This document shows positions 46,557 to 55,159 of a stretch of 64,000 nucleotides of DNA, one piece after another (within the stretch, counting starts at the first letter, position 1; each line of letters opens with the position of its first letter). The notes below the pieces were generated by a model. It was not told the origin of the DNA and did no database searches. It saw only the letters and a program-made list of their open reading frames with translations. This DNA is from Bacillus sp. T3. GTDB taxonomy: Bacteria; Bacillota; Bacilli; Bacillales; Cytobacillaceae. The position numbers were made by a program, and so were the translations under genes. The stretch spans positions 1,240,001 through 1,304,000 of the forward strand of contig NZ_CP137761.1 in NCBI RefSeq assembly GCF_033449965.1. The letters are read 5' to 3'.

Positions 46557-46571
46557 GGAGTTTTCGCAAAA

Positions 46572-47012
46572 ATGAAAGTAGTAGTTCAGCGCAGTAAGGC
46601 AGCTAAAGTTACGGTTGCTGGCGAGATTGTTGGTCAGATTGATCATGGATTTGTCTTGCTTGTCGGCGTTACCCATGAGGATGAGGAAGCAGATGCCGCC
46701 TTTTTAGCTGATAAAATCGCAAATTTGCGTGTTTTTGATGATGAAGCAGGCAAGATGAATTTATCTTTGCTAGATGTAGGTGGCCAGATTTTATCCGTAT
46801 CCCAATTTACCTTGTATGGCGATTGCCGAAAAGGGCGACGTCCGAATTTTCTTGAAGCGGCCAGACCTGAGCATGCGATTGGTATTTACGATGCGTTTAA
46901 TGGGTTATTGCGGGACAAAGGTATCAAAGTAGAAACTGGCGTATTTGGAGCGATGATGGACGTTGAGCTCATTAATGATGGACCGGTTACGTTGATTGTC
47001 GAAAGTAAATAA
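46572..47012 (+). CDS. dtd: D-aminoacyl-tRNA deacylase Dtd
   Basis: Removes D-amino acids mischarged on tRNA. It carries the two signature motifs SVSQFTLYGDCRKGRRPNF and NDGPVTLIVES (cross-subunit Gly-cisPro equivalent). 146 aa, 15 bases after relA with AAGGAG between, so they form an operon as in B. subtilis. Confidence 0.96.
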   Translation: MKVVVQRSKAAKVTVAGEIVGQIDHGFVLLVGVTHEDEEADAAFLADKIANLRVFDDEAGKMNLSLLDVGGQILSVSQFTLYGDCRKGRRPNFLEAARPEHAIGIYDAFNGLLRDKGIKVETGVFGAMMDVELINDGPVTLIVESK

Positions 47013-47032
47013 TTAAGTTGTATTGTGCTGTG

Positions 47033-47060
47033 CTCCCCATTAGATTAGGGGAGTTTTTTG
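47033..47060 (+). terminator. Terminator after dtd
   Basis: CTCCCC / GGGGAG stem with a 9-base loop, followed by TTTTTTG. Confidence 0.88.
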
Positions 47061-47066
47061 TATGTA

Positions 47067-47094
47067 AAAAAGCTCGTCCAAGGACGAGCTTTTC
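47067..47094. terminator. Bidirectional terminator between dtd and the amidase gene
   Basis: AAAAGCTCGTCC / GGACGAGCTTTT, a perfect 12-bp stem with A/T ends on both sides. It can stop transcripts from either strand; the amidase gene ends four bases away. Confidence 0.85.
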
Positions 47095-47097
47095 CAA

Positions 47098-48663
47098 TTA
47101 ATTTGTAAAATACTTCACTAACCCTTTATAAATCCCCGTTGCAGCTTTCTCCTGAAAAGCATCCGTGGTGATGAGGTTTTCTTCAGTAGGGTTACTTAAA
47201 TAGCCTAATTCTAGCAAGGTAGCGTTCCGCTTGTTTTCGCGCAGAACATGGTAATCTCCAAATCGAACGCCTCGGTCTTTAAGACCAGTACTCTGAACAA
47301 TTGCTGAATGCAACGATGATGCCAGCGGTTTTTGAAACGGGTGATTGTAAAAGCTGGTTGTACCACGAACGCTTGTATCATTAATGCTATCATAATGAAT
47401 ACTAATAAACGCATCTGCTGAATGATAATGGGAAAGGCGGACGCGTGAAGAAAGAGAGAGAAAGGAATCATTTGAACGGGTTAAAATGACATTAGCCCCA
47501 GCTGCTTTTAACTTATTGCTTAACAGCAAAGCTGTTTTTATCGTCACATTTTTCTCTTGAGTCCCTTTGTAGCCTTCCGTTCCTTGGTCTTTACCCCCAT
47601 GCCCTGGATCAACAACAATCGTTTTATTTTTTAAATGTATCTCTGATCCTGATTTTTCAATTTGCTGCGAACTGTTCAGATCTTGAACTAACCAGCCTGC
47701 AACATAAGCGCTATCTCCATTTTCTAAAGATATCTCATACCAATCATTTGTTACCTTTACGATTTTAAATGTATCCCCTTCATTGGCTCGTTTGACAACG
47801 TCTGATTGAACGCTTGGTTTTTTTCTGATGTTTGTTCCATCAAATAATATTTTGACGGTTCCTGTTTTGGAAACCGAATCATTTGTTTTTGTTACTGACT
47901 TTTCCATATACCATGAGGCGACCCAGCCGTACGATCCGGATTTGTATTCAATTTTCATCCAATTATTGACCTCATCCAGGATGACAAATTTGTCCCCTTG
48001 ATACACTTTACCAATAATGTCTCCGTCAAGTGCCCCTTTTTTACGAACAATAAGAGAAGTTGCTGTAACGGTTCCAGTCGCTTTGTCTGTTTTCGTGCTA
48101 GTTGATTCCTTTTGGGATTGATTATTTTCTTCTTTCTGCGATAGTTCAACAAAATTGCTGCTAACCCAGCCTGTGTTGCCGCTATATGTAATTTTGACCC
48201 AGTCACCATTGAGTTCCTTAACTTCACCAGTTTGGCCAAGATTGACAGAATCTAGCACCTTGTACTTCGTTCCTGGACCGGAGCGCACTCGGACATTATC
48301 GCCGGTTATGGATATAGTTTTGCCTTTAGCAAGCTTCGAGGAAGAGGTTTGTGTTTGTTCATAGGTAACAAGCCAATTTGCGACCCAGCCTTTTTCATTG
48401 TTATTAAGCTGTATTTGGATCCAATCTCCGCTTTCTTTTAATACAGGAAAACGATCTCCTTTGCTTGCTTGTCTTATTTTTTTGTAGCTTAAACCTGGGC
48501 CTTCGCGAATGTTTGTTTGATTTTCATTGATGATTACACTGCTGCTGTTCGCCGTAGTCTTCCCGACTGGCAGTAATCCAGATACGAGAAGGACGATGAT
48601 GATAAGCAAACTAATATGTATTTTTTTCTCAGAACAGTGCCCTCCTTTCAGACATACATCCAT
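47098..48663 (-). CDS. N-acetylmuramoyl-L-alanine amidase with SH3 repeats
   Basis: Secreted peptidoglycan hydrolase, corresponding in position to B. subtilis yrvJ. A signal segment (HISLLIIIVLLVSGLLPVG) is followed by four bacterial SH3 domains (for example QTNIREGPGLSYKKI, NVRVRSGPGTKYKVL, NIRKKPSVQSDVV), then an Amidase_3 domain. That domain has zinc residues in VVDPGHGGKDQGTEG, ADAFISIHYDS and a catalytic Glu in LLELGYLSN. The start is unclear: the only good ribosome site (AAAGGAGGG, complement of 48641-48648) lies downstream of the ATG at 48663, and no ATG/GTG/TTG in frame follows it closely. Confidence 0.88.
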   Translation of the reverse strand: MDVCLKGGHCSEKKIHISLLIIIVLLVSGLLPVGKTTANSSSVIINENQTNIREGPGLSYKKIRQASKGDRFPVLKESGDWIQIQLNNNEKGWVANWLVTYEQTQTSSSKLAKGKTISITGDNVRVRSGPGTKYKVLDSVNLGQTGEVKELNGDWVKITYSGNTGWVSSNFVELSQKEENNQSQKESTSTKTDKATGTVTATSLIVRKKGALDGDIIGKVYQGDKFVILDEVNNWMKIEYKSGSYGWVASWYMEKSVTKTNDSVSKTGTVKILFDGTNIRKKPSVQSDVVKRANEGDTFKIVKVTNDWYEISLENGDSAYVAGWLVQDLNSSQQIEKSGSEIHLKNKTIVVDPGHGGKDQGTEGYKGTQEKNVTIKTALLLSNKLKAAGANVILTRSNDSFLSLSSRVRLSHYHSADAFISIHYDSINDTSVRGTTSFYNHPFQKPLASSLHSAIVQSTGLKDRGVRFGDYHVLRENKRNATLLELGYLSNPTEENLITTDAFQEKAATGIYKGLVKYFTN

Positions 48664-48771
48664 TTTATCGAACTGTTTTCACGAATACACATCTTTTTGC
48701 TCAATGATTATGAAAAATATGAAACATTTTTGCCACTGCTGGACAGACTAATAGTAAAATACTGTGGAAGG

Positions 48772-48957
48772 ATGAGCAAAATGAGATTTAGCAGCAAAGG
48801 AATGTCAGCCATTGAAGGAGACAATCAACTGTTTGGGGTAGACTTTCATGATTTTATTCAGCGAGAACAGCAGGCTTCGATGTTTGAATTAGCTTCTGAA
48901 TTTGGTCTTTCACTTGGTGATGTAAAAAAACTTAAAAAGCATTTAGAACGTTCTTGA
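48772..48957 (+). CDS. Small helix-turn-helix-like protein (YrzK position)
   Basis: 61 aa: MSKMRFSSKG... LFGVDFHDFIQREQQASMFELASEFGLSLGDVKKLKKHLERS. The second half looks like a sigma-region-4-type helix-turn-helix (ELASEFGLSLGDVKKLKKHL). ATG follows GGAAGG. B. subtilis has the small gene yrzK between yrvJ and hisS. DNA binding is inferred only from the helix pattern. Confidence 0.65.
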   Translation: MSKMRFSSKGMSAIEGDNQLFGVDFHDFIQREQQASMFELASEFGLSLGDVKKLKKHLERS

Positions 48958-48999
48958 TGAAACTATTGACAATCCACTTAATGCTCATTATGATTATAT

Positions 49000-49295
49000 A
49001 GATAAAATCCATAGTAAATTAGAACTGAACCGATGATCGAGAAAAGTAGTGAAGACCCACGTGATTAGAGAAGAAATGCCTTGGCTGAAAGCATTTCTGC
49101 ATGTGACTTGATGAAGGAACACTCAGGAGGTTTCACTCTGAAAAGGAACATGAATCCTTAGTAGGAGCTGGACGTAAACAGGCGTTATCTGTTTTGAGCG
49201 GAAGTAATTTATTGCTTCAACTAGGGTGGTACCACGGGATTATACAAACTCTCGTCCCTTTTGTTATTTTTAACAAGGGACGGGGGTTTTTTATT
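49000..49295 (+). promoter_or_regulatory. T-box leader of hisS-aspS (His specifier)
   Basis: The conserved T-box sequence AGGGTGGTACCACGG is at 49223-49237. A terminator stem CGTCCCTT / AAGGGACG with TTTTTT follows at 49253-49293. In stem I, GAA-CAC at 49118-49122 fits the specifier loop, and CAC is a histidine codon. Uncharged tRNA-His would stabilise the antiterminator and switch on hisS-aspS. Confidence 0.9.
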
Positions 49296-49375
49296 TATTT
49301 TACATAAATTGTAAACAACAAAATAAATTCCAACTGGAATGGCAATACAGCATGCATTAAGGAGGATCAATCAAA

Positions 49376-50651
49376 ATGTCAATTCAAATTCCTAGAGGAA
49401 CGCAGGATATTCTCCCTGGACAGGTGGAGAAATGGCAGTTAATTGAAAAGAAAGCAAGAGAACTTTGCGAGAAGTATCAATACCGTGAAATTCGCACGCC
49501 AATTTTTGAGCATACTGAATTATTCCAGCGCAGTGTTGGCGACACAACGGACATCGTTCAAAAGGAAATGTATACCTTTACTGACCGTGGTGATAGAAGC
49601 CTTACTCTTCGCCCAGAGGGAACGGCATCAACCGTTCGATCGTTTGTGGAAAATAAAATGTTTGGTTATGCTACCCAACCAGTTAAGCTATACTACATGG
49701 GACCGATGTTCCAGGTATGAACGGCCACAAGCAGGACGTTTTCGTCAATTTGTTCAATTCGGTATCGAAGCACTCGGAAGCTCAGACCCTGCGATTGATG
49801 CAGAAGTTATCTCACTAGCAATGTCACTCTATCAGGAGCTTGGGTTAACGAAATTAAAGCTTGTGATCAATAGTCTTGGTGACAAGGAGAGCCGGACTGC
49901 TCATCGTGAGGCGTTATATCAGCATTTCGAGCCGAAAATCGGTGAATTTTGTGGTGATTGCCAAAGCCGCTTATCGAAAAATCCAATGAGAATTCTCGAT
50001 TGTAAAAAGGATCGTGATCATGAGTTGATGAAATCAGCTCCATCGATCATTGACTACTTGAACGATGAATCTCGCGAGTATTTTGAAAAAGTAAAAAAAT
50101 ATTTAACTGCACTTGATGTGGAGTTTGAGGTCGATCCGAATTTAGTTCGTGGCTTGGACTATTACAATCATACTGCTTTTGAAATCATGAGCAATGCTGA
50201 AGGCTTTGGTGCGATTACCACTCTTTGTGGGGGAGGTCGCTACAATGGTCTTGTTGAAGAGGTTGGTGGACCTGAGACACCGGGAATTGGCTTTGCGATG
50301 AGTATTGAACGCTTTCTTGCAGCACTTGATGCGGAGAAGGTGGAGCTTCCACTTCAAGAAAGTATCGATTGCTACTTAGTATCACTTGGCGATGAAGCAA
50401 AGGATTTCACGGTTTCCTTGCTGCATAAGCTAAGACGAGCAGGATTATCCGCAGAACGAGATTATTTAGATCGGAAAATTAAGCCACAATTTAAAGCGGC
50501 TGATCGTCTTCAAGCGAAATTTGTTGCCGTCTTAGGTGATGATGAACTTAAGGTTGGTAAAATTAATGTCAAAAATATGGCTACTGGTGAGCAAAACGAA
50601 GTGGCACTAGAGTCATTTATCGAGACATTAAAAGACTATTGTCAAAATTAA
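49376..50651 (+). CDS. hisS: Histidyl-tRNA synthetase HisS (apparent frameshift)
   Basis: Class II synthetase. It begins MSIQIPRGTQDILPGQVEKW, with motif 2 LTLRPEGTASTVRSF... LYYMGPMFRYERPQAGRFRQFVQFG, the histidine loop LVRGLDYYNHTAFEI, and motif 3 TPGIGFAMSIERF. The motif 2 loop MFRYERPQAGR is obtained only after removing the A of CCAGG at 49711-49715. The corrected length is about 424 aa. It is essential, so a true frameshift is very unlikely. ATG follows AAGGAGGAT. Confidence 0.97.
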
Positions 50652-50724
50652 TTAGCTAGCGGTACAGTCATCAAAAAAGGCTGCCCGCCTTACGCTTTTA
50701 TTTATTAGAGGGGGAAAAATTTTC

Positions 50725-52500
50725 ATGTTTGGAAGAACCTATTTTTGTGGAGAAGTAACAGAAGCAGCAATTGACGAAAAGGTAACGCTTAAAGGCTGGG
50801 TTGGAAAACGACGTGATTTAGGTGGAGTTATTTTCATCGATTTACGTGACCGTTCAGGAATTGTTCAAATTGTTTTTAATCCGGATTTATCAAGTGAGGC
50901 TTTGGCTATTGCCGAAAAGGTCCGTTCAGAATATGTCCTAGATATAAAAGGGACAGTTGTTGCCAGAGATGCTGGTACAATCAATGAAAACATTAAAACA
51001 GGTAAAATTGAGGTTCATGTTGAGGAAATTACGATTATTAATGAGGCCAAAACACCTCCATTCCAAATTGAAGATAAAACGGAGGTTTCAGAGGATTTAC
51101 GCCTTAAATATCGCTATTTAGATATGCGTCGTCCAGTGATGTTTGAAACATTCAAAATGCGCCATCAAGTATCAAAAGCGATTCGTGATTATTTAGATAC
51201 GGAAGGTTTTCTTGATATAGAAACACCAATTTTGACAAAAAGTACACCAGAAGGCGCACGTGACTATCTAGTCCCAAGCCGTGTGCATCCAGGTGAATTT
51301 TATGCGCTTCCTCAATCACCGCAACTATTTAAGCAGCTTCTTATGGTCGGTGGAGTTGAACGTTATTATCAAATCGCTCGCTGTTTCCGTGACGAGGATT
51401 TACGTGCGGATCGTCAGCCTGAATTTACTCAGGTCGATATCGAGACAAGCTTTTTAAGCCAGGATGATATCATTGCCCTTATCGAAACGATGATGGCAAA
51501 AATCATGAGTGAAGTAAAAGGCATTGAAATTCAGCTTCCTTTACCGCGGATGACTTACGATGAAGCAATGGGGCGTTTCGGATCAGACAAGCCAGATACA
51601 AGATTTGGTCTCGAATTAACGGATCTTTCCGAAATCCTTAAGGATTCTGGTTTTAAAGTATTCTCTGGTGCAATTAACTCTGGAGGACAAGTTAAAGCAT
51701 TAAATGTAAAAGGTGCAGCCGATCGTTATTCTCGTAAGGATATCGATGCCCTTACAGAATTTGCAGCAATTTATGGTGCAAAGGGCTTAGCATGGGTTAA
51801 AGCGGAGCAGGATGGATTAAAAGGACCAATTTCAAAGTTTGTATCTGAAGAGGAGCAACAGCAAATTAAAGCAGCACTTGATGTTGAAGTTGGTGACTTG
51901 CTATTGTTTGTTGCTGATAATAAAAAGGTTGTCGCAGATAGCTTAGGAGCGTTACGCTTGAAGCTTGGTAAGGAATTAGAGCTTATCGATGAAAGTCTAT
52001 TCAATTTCTTATGGGTGACAGATTGGCCATTGCTTGAATACTCAGAGGAGGATGGTCGATACTATAGTGCTCATCATCCATTTACAATGCCATTCCGTGA
52101 GGATTTAGCGTTATTAGATACAGATCCAGGTAAAGTTCGTGCTCAAGCATATGATATTGTTTTAAATGGCTATGAGCTTGGCGGCGGTTCGCTTCGAATT
52201 TTTGAACGGCCGATTCAAGAAAAAATGTTTGAAATCCTTGGGTTTACTCCAGAAGAAGCTCGTGAGCAATTTGGATTTTTACTTGATGCGTTTGATTATG
52301 GAACACCACCACATGGCGGAATTGCTTTAGGGTTAGACAGATTAGTCATGCTATTAGCTGGAAGCACGAATCTTCGCGATACGATTGCATTCCCGAAAAC
52401 AGCAAGTGCGAGCTGCTTGCTCACAGAGGCACCATCACAAGTAAGCAAAGCTCAATTAAAAGAGTTGTATTTGGATTTAACTGTAAAATTAGACAAGTAA
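50725..52500 (+). CDS. aspS: Aspartyl-tRNA synthetase AspS
   Basis: Class II synthetase, bacterial type: N-terminal anticodon-binding OB domain (GWVGKRRDLGGVIFIDLRDRSGIVQIVFNP), motif 2 QIARCFRDEDLRADRQPEFTQ, GAD insertion domain (about residues 285-420), motif 3 GIALGLDRLVMLLAG. 591 aa. It lies 73 bases after hisS and is served by the same T-box transcript. Confidence 0.97.
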   Translation: MFGRTYFCGEVTEAAIDEKVTLKGWVGKRRDLGGVIFIDLRDRSGIVQIVFNPDLSSEALAIAEKVRSEYVLDIKGTVVARDAGTINENIKTGKIEVHVEEITIINEAKTPPFQIEDKTEVSEDLRLKYRYLDMRRPVMFETFKMRHQVSKAIRDYLDTEGFLDIETPILTKSTPEGARDYLVPSRVHPGEFYALPQSPQLFKQLLMVGGVERYYQIARCFRDEDLRADRQPEFTQVDIETSFLSQDDIIALIETMMAKIMSEVKGIEIQLPLPRMTYDEAMGRFGSDKPDTRFGLELTDLSEILKDSGFKVFSGAINSGGQVKALNVKGAADRYSRKDIDALTEFAAIYGAKGLAWVKAEQDGLKGPISKFVSEEEQQQIKAALDVEVGDLLLFVADNKKVVADSLGALRLKLGKELELIDESLFNFLWVTDWPLLEYSEEDGRYYSAHHPFTMPFREDLALLDTDPGKVRAQAYDIVLNGYELGGGSLRIFERPIQEKMFEILGFTPEEAREQFGFLLDAFDYGTPPHGGIALGLDRLVMLLAGSTNLRDTIAFPKTASASCLLTEAPSQVSKAQLKELYLDLTVKLDK

Positions 52501-52517
52501 TTGACACTAGTCCTTTC

Positions 52518-52546
52518 TTGATTGAAAGCATGATTTATGATAATAT
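52518..52546 (+). promoter_or_regulatory. Promoter of 6S RNA
   Basis: TTGATT and TAATAT are separated by 17 bases, ending about 12-14 bases before the predicted 5' end of 6S RNA. Confidence 0.5.
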
Positions 52547-52557
52547 TTAATCAATAA

Positions 52558-52751
52558 GAAAGAGTCCTGATGTGTTTGTTGCATTAGCAGATGTTTTGAC
52601 CTAACATTTTCACTTTGGGAGTTTGGAGTTTTCAAGTTGCGTTCACGCCTCGCTCAATGAGGACCTACATAAGCTTGGGACAGAACACCCACCTGCAGGG
52701 AGCAGGATCAAAACGAAGCAATTACGTGACGGCACGATTGGGGCTTTTTCA
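52558..52751 (+). ncRNA. bsrA: 6S RNA (bsrA / 6S-1 type)
   Basis: RNA that mimics an open promoter and sequesters SigA RNA polymerase. The 5' AGAGTCCTGATGTG pairs, with G-U wobbles, with 3' CACGATTGGGGCTTT to form the closing stem. GTTTTGACCTAACA and GGGACAGAACACCC resemble conserved 6S-1 segments flanking the central bulge. Position between aspS and tcdA (yrvM) is that of B. subtilis bsrA. Exact ends are inferred. ORFs through it are spurious. Confidence 0.85.
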
Positions 52752-52768
52752 CCTATACATAAGCATTC

Positions 52769-52794
52769 ACTCCATGGTTTCATGGAGTTTTTTT
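52769..52794 (+). terminator. Terminator downstream of 6S RNA
   Basis: ACTCCATG / CATGGAGT perfect stem, GTTT loop, then TTTTTT. Confidence 0.9.
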
Positions 52795-52830
52795 ATTATT
52801 GGAATGGTTGTGTGCGGTTTGCTTGTTGAT

Positions 52831-53157
52831 TTAGAATGATTTTTTGAAAAATAGACCGATTTTGATAAAAAAATAGCTATTTTCCGAAAAAATCTCAAAT
52901 TCTTAAGAAGAACTCACTCCTTTTTAATAAAACAGCCCCTTTTTAACAAATGTAAGTAAAATGAGATCGTTTTTATGCACGCAAATCAGCTGATATGCAC
53001 GTTGAATTGTGAATATGATACAAGTTCAAAAATATATGATACAACTTTTCAGAAATATGCACGACTTTTTCATTTTATAGTCCAACTTTAAAATTTTATG
53101 CACGTTTAGTTGTGGATATGCACGCCCAAACGGAGATATGCACGTTTGGCAGCAATA
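52831..53157 (+). repeat. Degenerate array with 20-21-base period (TATGCACG units)
   Basis: Nine consecutive units begin at 52974, 52994, 53014, 53035, 53056, 53076, 53097, 53117 and 53137. Six start with TATGCACG, two with TATGATACAA and one with TATAGTCCAA. Upstream, about seven weaker AT-rich units continue the same phase back to about 52831, each tending to a T run followed by an A run. Units share only their first 8-10 bases. There is no ORF or recognised RNA here, and it fills most of the 550-base gap between the 6S terminator and tcdA. Confidence 0.75.
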
Positions 53158-53220
53158 GCCCCTTTATGTGTGGTTCCCATAAAAGTCGCAAGCCATGAGC
53201 GGAAATACATTGAAATCATG

Positions 53221-53256
53221 AAAAAAAGGTAATTCTTATAGAATTACTTGTTTTTA
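53221..53256. terminator. Terminator-like palindrome after the array
   Basis: A run of A, then GTAATTCT-TAT-AGAATTAC (perfect 8-bp stem), then TTGTTTTT. It could act in either direction. The remaining 80 bases to tcdA are AT-rich without a clear promoter. Confidence 0.55.
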
Positions 53257-53340
53257 TAATAAAGTATGATATATTCATAATCGGGAAAAAGATAAGAAGT
53301 GATATGAAATTGAATGAGTTTGTTTTTGGAGTGATAATAT

Positions 53341-54108
53341 ATGTTGCATCAATTTTCAAGAAATGAGCTGGCAATTGGTAAGGAAGGTCTAGATATCATG
53401 AAGGGCAGCACGGTTGCAGTCCTTGGAATTGGCGGCGTTGGTTCATTTGCGGCCGAAGCGTTGGCCCGTTCTGGTGTAGGCAAATTAATTCTTGTTGATA
53501 AAGATAACGTCGATATTACAAATGTGAACAGACAAGTGATTGCTCTTTTATCAACGGTTGGAAAGCCGAAAGCCGATTTAATGAAGGAACGGATTAAAGA
53601 TATTAATCCAGATTGTGAAGTCATTGCGCTTAAAATGTTTTATACAGAAGAAACGTATGAGCAATTTTTCAGTCATGGTTTAGACTTCGTGGTTGATGCG
53701 TCCGATACGATTATGTACAAAATTCATTTGATGAAGGAATGTCTAAAACGCAATATTCCAATGATTTCGAGTATGGGCGCTGCCAATAAAATGGATCCAA
53801 CCCGCTTTCAAATTGCCGATATTTCGAAAACACATACGGATCCACTAGCGAAAGTAATCCGAACTCGACTTCGTAAAGATGGAATCTACAAAGGGATCCC
53901 CGTCGTTTTTTCAGATGAAAGTCCAATTGTGATTCGTGAGGATGTCCGTAAAGTCGTAGGGAATGACCAAGCTGAGATTCGCAAGGCGCAAATGCCACCA
54001 TCGTCTAACGCTTTTGTTCCGTCAGTCGCTGGCCTAATAATGGCAAGCTATGTAGTCCGCCAACTGTTAGCAAATATAAAAATTACTCGTGTTCGTGACG
54101 AAAAATAA
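53341..54108 (+). CDS. tcdA: tRNA threonylcarbamoyladenosine dehydratase TcdA
   Basis: E1-like ATPase that cyclises t6A-37 in tRNA to ct6A. The nucleotide-binding motif VAVLGIGGVGSFAAEALARSGVGKLILVDKDNVDITNVNRQ and FVVDASDTIMYKIHLMKECLKRNIPMISSMGAANKMDPTRF are diagnostic. 255 aa, shorter than E. coli TcdA at the C-terminus, as is usual in Bacillus (YrvM). Confidence 0.95.
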   Translation: MLHQFSRNELAIGKEGLDIMKGSTVAVLGIGGVGSFAAEALARSGVGKLILVDKDNVDITNVNRQVIALLSTVGKPKADLMKERIKDINPDCEVIALKMFYTEETYEQFFSHGLDFVVDASDTIMYKIHLMKECLKRNIPMISSMGAANKMDPTRFQIADISKTHTDPLAKVIRTRLRKDGIYKGIPVVFSDESPIVIREDVRKVVGNDQAEIRKAQMPPSSNAFVPSVAGLIMASYVVRQLLANIKITRVRDEK

Positions 54109-54121
54109 TAATAAATAACCC

Positions 54122-54154
54122 ATAGCCTTCGAACCAATCGAAGGCTATTTTATT
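54122..54154 (+). terminator. Terminator after tcdA
   Basis: ATAGCCTTCG / CGAAGGCTAT perfect 10-bp stem, 7-base loop, then TTTATT. Confidence 0.9.
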
Positions 54155-54238
54155 ACAATCTCGAGATTGTATTGCCCAAGCGACAAAAAAAAGATAAGTT
54201 ATTTACGGAAGTTACTCTTAAAAAGCGAGGAGTACGAA

Positions 54239-55159
54239 ATGGAGCCAATTGTTTCAATTAAAAATTTGACCAAGGTGATTAAAGGAAGAACCATTATTGA
54301 TGATCTAAGCTTCGACGTATACAAAGGAGAAGTATTCGGCTTTCTTGGTCCAAACGGTGCCGGGAAAACGACGACGATTCGGATGATTGTTGGATTGATG
54401 AGCATTACATCGGGGGATATTCACATCGGTGGCTTTAGCATTCAAACAAACTTTGAGAAAGCAGTTCGTTCTGTTGGAGCGATTGTAGAAAACCCTGAAA
54501 TGTATAAATTTTTATCGGGATATCAAAATTTACTTCAGTATGCGCGCATGGCAAATGGTGTGACCGAAGCAAAAATCGCTGAAATCGTTGAATTGGTCGG
54601 TTTGTCTGAGCGCATCCATGACAAGGTGAAAACTTATTCACTCGGTATGCGGCAGCGGCTCGGACTAGCGCAATGCCTTCTTCATGACCCCGATGTATTG
54701 ATTTTGGATGAACCAACAAATGGTTTAGACCCAGCAGGTATTCGTGAAATTAGGGATTATTTACGTTTCCTTGCGCAGGAAAAAAATATGGCCGTCATCG
54801 TTTCAAGCCACATCCTATCTGAAATGGAAATGATGTGTGATCGCATTGGTATCATTCAACGCGGAAAACTGATAGATGTTCAGCAGGTTAAGGAGTTTGT
54901 TCAAGGAGCAGAAGCGTGGTTCGAATTTGAAGTATCACCTGTTCAACAGGCGATTCAATTATTGGGAAATCTTTATCCCACGATAGAAATACATAAGACT
55001 AAGACGGGAATATCCTTGGCAATTGAACAAGAAAGAATACCGGACATTGTTAAGCAATTGGTATTGTCTGATATCAAAATTTACGGAATCAAAGAAATCA
55101 CGAAAACATTAGAGGACCGATTCTTAGAAATAACAAAAGGGGAGGGTAGAATCTTATGA
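54239..55159 (+). CDS. ABC transporter ATP-binding protein (ABC-2 type exporter)
   Basis: 306-aa ATPase. Walker A is GPNGAGKTTTIRM near residue 40, the signature is YSLGMRQRLGLAQCLL, and Walker B is VLILDEPTNGLDPAG with the switch His in VSSHIL. A C-terminal extension of about 90 residues is typical of BcrA/NatA-type exporters. ATG at 54239 follows GCGAGGAG. It overlaps the permease by four bases. The pair is not part of the conserved B. subtilis gene order here; the substrate cannot be told from sequence (peptide antibiotic or sodium export are possibilities for the family). Confidence 0.92.
   Translation: MEPIVSIKNLTKVIKGRTIIDDLSFDVYKGEVFGFLGPNGAGKTTTIRMIVGLMSITSGDIHIGGFSIQTNFEKAVRSVGAIVENPEMYKFLSGYQNLLQYARMANGVTEAKIAEIVELVGLSERIHDKVKTYSLGMRQRLGLAQCLLHDPDVLILDEPTNGLDPAGIREIRDYLRFLAQEKNMAVIVSSHILSEMEMMCDRIGIIQRGKLIDVQQVKEFVQGAEAWFEFEVSPVQQAIQLLGNLYPTIEIHKTKTGISLAIEQERIPDIVKQLVLSDIKIYGIKEITKTLEDRFLEITKGEGRIL

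Noticed and set aside
39691..49715. Programmed ribosomal frameshifting at the breakpoints
   Set aside because: No slippery heptamer is shared, many unrelated genes are affected, and all CCWGG cases require the same +1 correction at the inserted base itself.
52615..52839. Small ORFs in the 6S RNA region
   Set aside because: They overlap the closing stem and central bulge of 6S RNA and the downstream terminator, with no ribosome site.
52831..53157. CRISPR array
   Set aside because: The shared part is only 8-10 bases, the period is 20-21 bases and the bodies are similar AT-rich sequence, so there is no repeat-spacer structure and no cas gene nearby.
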